From Pseudomonas sp. MWU16-30317 (GTDB lineage Bacteria > Pseudomonadota > Gammaproteobacteria > Pseudomonadales > Pseudomonadaceae): DNA of 64,000 nt. The stretch lies in the NCBI RefSeq assembly GCF_020515695.1, contig NZ_JAIWJA010000009.1, forward strand, positions 186,001 to 250,000. The letters run 5' to 3'. Made by a program: the position numbers and the translations under genes. Below are positions 62,069 through 64,000 of this stretch, one piece after another. The notes below the pieces were generated by a model. That model ran no database searches, had not been told where the DNA came from, and was given only the letters and a program-made list of their open reading frames with translations. Position 1 is the stretch's first letter; the number at the start of each line of letters is the position of its first letter.

Positions 62069-62403
62069 GAGTCCTTCATGCTGATTATTCCGCATTACAG
62101 GGTCTTGGCGTCGAGCAAATTGCCGAGCTCGCCCTGCTGGGACTGCGGTACCGGGCGCTCGGCGCCGGGACGGTCGACTTCAGCGATCCATCACGCCTGG
62201 ATGTGTACTGGACCGGCAGTCGCCAGGTGGAGAAGGCGGTGAAGGTGGCGGTGAGGGCCTGTAAGGCTCACGACCCGCTGGCCGAAAGGCGACTTGGCGA
62301 AGCGATTGGACATTTAAAGGCGCTGTACGAATGCGGTGTGATCGACCAAACCGTCTATATGGCCCAGTGGAAGCTGCTGCTCGCGCTTCTCGGCCTCAAA
62401 TAA
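62065..62403 (+). CDS. Small unknown protein of the element
   Basis: A 112-residue protein (GVEQIAELALLGLRYRALGA; RQVEKAVKVAVRACKAHDPL). Not recognised. It ends the first block of overlapping small genes; an 84-base gap with no visible gene follows. Confidence 0.6.
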   Translation: MRVLHADYSALQGLGVEQIAELALLGLRYRALGAGTVDFSDPSRLDVYWTGSRQVEKAVKVAVRACKAHDPLAERRLGEAIGHLKALYECGVIDQTVYMAQWKLLLALLGLK

Positions 62404-62486
62404 CAACGAAACTTTCGTAGTACGGCATGGCCAAGTAAAACGGCACTGCCCACCGGATCACTGTTATACGGCAAAGGCTTAGAACC

Positions 62487-62771
62487 ATGAAAATTCAAAA
62501 TGGCGAACTTGCGCCAGCGGGATCGGCTTGCCCGGGAAAAGCCAACGAGCTGTTTTATGTCACTCATCCAAAGGCACCTCGGCCGCTGTTGGGGCCTTTC
62601 CTCAGCTCTGCAGATGCCGAGCAAGGCCGTCAAATAATGCGCTGCGCTGACGCCCAAGTCTTGACTGTGGTGGTCGAGAGCATCGACCAGTTAACCCGCT
62701 GGCGCGTCGAGAGCAATGGTCAGGTGATCCGGCTGTTTGCGTCCAGTTCACCGGTAGGAGCGTCTTCATGA
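62487..62771 (+). CDS. Small unknown protein of the element
   Basis: A 94-residue protein with a beta-rich look (LFYVTHPKAPRPLLGPFLSS, VLTVVVESIDQLTRWRV). Not recognised. Starts a second block leading into the primase and overlaps the next gene by 4 bases. Confidence 0.55.
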   Translation: MKIQNGELAPAGSACPGKANELFYVTHPKAPRPLLGPFLSSADAEQGRQIMRCADAQVLTVVVESIDQLTRWRVESNGQVIRLFASSSPVGASS

Positions 62772-62974
62772 TCGTGAATTTCCCGGGCGGCGGAAACGTC
62801 GAGGCGCCGCACATCGACATCCAAAGCTTCAGCCATCTGGCGGTGCTGCTCCATGACCTGCAGAGATTTCTCGTGGCGGAGCCAGAGGGTGATCGGGCAG
62901 ATGAAGTCCGGCGTATGGCCGTGGGCCTGAACAACGTCCTGGCGCGCTTTGAACCACCTGTGGGAGCGGCGTAA
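62768..62974 (+). CDS. Small unknown protein before the primase
   Basis: A 68-residue protein (IQSFSHLAVLLHDLQRFLVA; ADEVRRMAVGLNNVLARFEP). Not recognised. Overlaps its neighbours by 4 and 1 bases. Confidence 0.55.
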   Translation: MIVNFPGGGNVEAPHIDIQSFSHLAVLLHDLQRFLVAEPEGDRADEVRRMAVGLNNVLARFEPPVGAA

Positions 62975-63849
62975 TGGATATAGCAATCTTGTTCCGTGAT
63001 GCCCTCCAGTCGGTCTATGGCCCGCTTGACTGGATACCGATGCCAGATGGTGAAATTCATCGCTTTCATGTGCCCGGCGACAAGCAAGGCACCATAAATG
63101 GCTGGTATACGCTGTTTGCTGATGGCATTGCATCCGGTGCGTTTGGTAGTTGGAGGGTCGGTGGAACTAGCACTTGGTGTAGCCGAGAACCTGCCGATGC
63201 CCGGGAAGCCGAGCAGCTCCGCGAGCGCGTTGATCAAGCCCGGGCTCTACGTGCCGCAGAGCAATTACGTCGCCATCAAGTCGCTGCTGGACAAGCAAAT
63301 CGTTGGTGGCGCGATGGGCGCCGCGCTGACCCAGAGCATCCCTATCTGATGCGCAAAGGCGTGCGTTCTTATGCGTTGCGCCAACGTGGTGACGACCTGC
63401 TTGTCCCGCTCTACCTCGACGGTTGTTTAGTGAATCTCCAGCGAATCACCCCTGAGGGCGGTAAACGCTTTCTCTACGGGGGGCGCGTCAACGGTGTGTA
63501 TTCGCCGTTAGGGATTGTTTCTGCTGATTCTCAGCTAGTCGTCTGCGAGGGGTGGGCGACTGCCGCAACACTCCATCAGAGCGGCTACAGCGTTGCGGCA
63601 GCAATGAACGCCGGAAACTTCCGGCCTGCCGCCGTCCGTCTTCGGGCTCGCTACCCCGAGACACCTTTCCTCATTGCTTGGGACGATGACCGCGGTACTG
63701 ATGGCAACCCAGGGCGCGCCGCTGCGAATCTGGCCGCCGCTGCCGTGGGCGGCGAGGTCGCGTTTCCTGAATGGCCGGAAGGCGCACCTGCGGACCTTAC
63801 GGACTTCAACGATTTGGCCAACTGGAGCCGCTCCCATGATCGCGCCTGA
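62974..63849 (+). CDS. Toprim-domain primase of P4-like type
   Basis: A 291-residue protein. The C-terminal half has the Toprim pattern (QLVVCEGWATAATLHQSG, FLIAWDDDRGTDGNPGRAAA) and the first part fits the primase-linked region (HPYLMRKGVRSYALRQRGDDLLVPLY, RFLYGGRVNGVY). No N-terminal zinc finger is seen; the protein begins MDIAILFRDALQSVYG. With the next gene, a DUF927 helicase, it makes a split primase-helicase of the kind fused in P4 alpha. Start at 62974 overlaps the previous stop (TAATG). Confidence 0.85.
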   Translation: MDIAILFRDALQSVYGPLDWIPMPDGEIHRFHVPGDKQGTINGWYTLFADGIASGAFGSWRVGGTSTWCSREPADAREAEQLRERVDQARALRAAEQLRRHQVAAGQANRWWRDGRRADPEHPYLMRKGVRSYALRQRGDDLLVPLYLDGCLVNLQRITPEGGKRFLYGGRVNGVYSPLGIVSADSQLVVCEGWATAATLHQSGYSVAAAMNAGNFRPAAVRLRARYPETPFLIAWDDDRGTDGNPGRAAANLAAAAVGGEVAFPEWPEGAPADLTDFNDLANWSRSHDRA

Positions 63850-64000
63850 AACCAAAGTGATCAGCCTACGTCCCGAGGCGCCTATGGTGAAACCTGATCG
63901 GCCATGCTGGGCGATATATGAAACGTGGGTCTGCAACGAGAAAGGTCGGCGCCTCAAGCCCGGCGTGTATTGGCACGGCTTCAAAAAGTCTGCGGGCGAC
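63836..64000 (+). CDS. DUF927 helicase, 5' part only
   Basis: Starts at ATG 63836, overlapping the primase end by 14 bases, and runs off the right edge after 55 residues. RPCWAIYETWVCNEKGRRLK and PGVYWHGF match the beginning of the DUF927 domain of replicative helicases in satellite-type elements. The ATPase part is not in the window. Confidence 0.75.
   Translation, partial: MIAPETKVISLRPEAPMVKPDRPCWAIYETWVCNEKGRRLKPGVYWHGFKKSAGD

Larger units (their letters stand above)
57236..64000 (+). mobile_element. Integrated P4-like element at tRNA-Thr, left part
   Basis: Starts at the tRNA 3' end and holds a P4-type tyrosine integrase, AlpA-like and Rha-family regulators, a set of tightly overlapping small unknown genes, a Toprim primase and a DUF927 helicase start. 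No structural phage gene is seen before the window ends. The far end and the second att copy are outside. A satellite phage or an integrative island with its own primase fits best. Confidence 0.85.

Noticed and set aside
62602..63237. Minus-strand frames of 137-211 residues opposite the element's small genes and primase
   Set aside because: No ribosome site, and all surrounding element genes read the other way in a tight overlapping row.

Overview
The window is a chromosomal segment of a Pseudomonas, most likely of the P. fluorescens group. The reasons are: gene order from ispB through proB, murJ, ileS, the fim/pil minor pilins, pilSR and bamD to clpB that matches the Pseudomonas arrangement as I remember it; high G+C; and many intergenic palindromes built on GTGGGAGCAAGGCTTGC, a REP family typical of that group. 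No database was searched, so names rest on recognised motifs and synteny.

Layout. 1-2692: end of ispB, then divergent rplU-rpmA-obgE. 2902-4498: proB and creA. 4712-6804: an unusual, AT-richer pair (a carboxymuconolactone-decarboxylase-like protein and a thiamine-diphosphate enzyme) set between creA and rpsT. 6880-14879: rpsT, murJ, ribF, ileS-lspA-fkpB-ispH. 14863-21371: type IV pilus minor pilins fimT (inverted), fimU, pilV, pilW, pilX, pilY1, pilE. 21425-27105: thiO, pilR, pilS, a small zinc-ribbon gene, bamD. 27256-31719: rluD-pgeF and clpB behind a clear sigma32 promoter. 32101-32518: tRNA-Asn, -Pro, -Lys and a second identical tRNA-Pro.

32665-38522: a reduced histidine-utilisation locus, hutH, a polar amino-acid ABC transporter and hutC, with three copies of a TGTATATAC operator. 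39010-41284: ndh and a DUF1780 gene. 41494-50725: a seven-gene operon of two flavin (LLM) monooxygenases, an acyl-CoA-dehydrogenase-like flavoprotein and a Dpp-type ABC importer, which looks like organosulfur scavenging. 50879-51373: three tandem 165-bp repeats, each carrying a REP pair and a copy of the 3' end of yacG. 51349-57099: yacG-coaE-pilD-pilC-pilB, then divergent pilA and a second major-type pilin. A near-perfect sigma54 promoter precedes pilA, so pilSR, the prepilin peptidase, the assembly ATPase and platform, and the pilins together form a nearly complete pilus control and assembly set.

57160-64000: tRNA-Thr(CGT) followed by an integrated P4-like element running off the right edge. 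It has a tyrosine integrase, an integrase-coupled unknown gene, an AlpA-like regulator, a winged-helix protein, a Rha-family regulator, a row of tightly overlapping small unknown genes, a Toprim primase and the start of a DUF927 helicase. This element and the 4712-6804 pair are the least described parts of the window.
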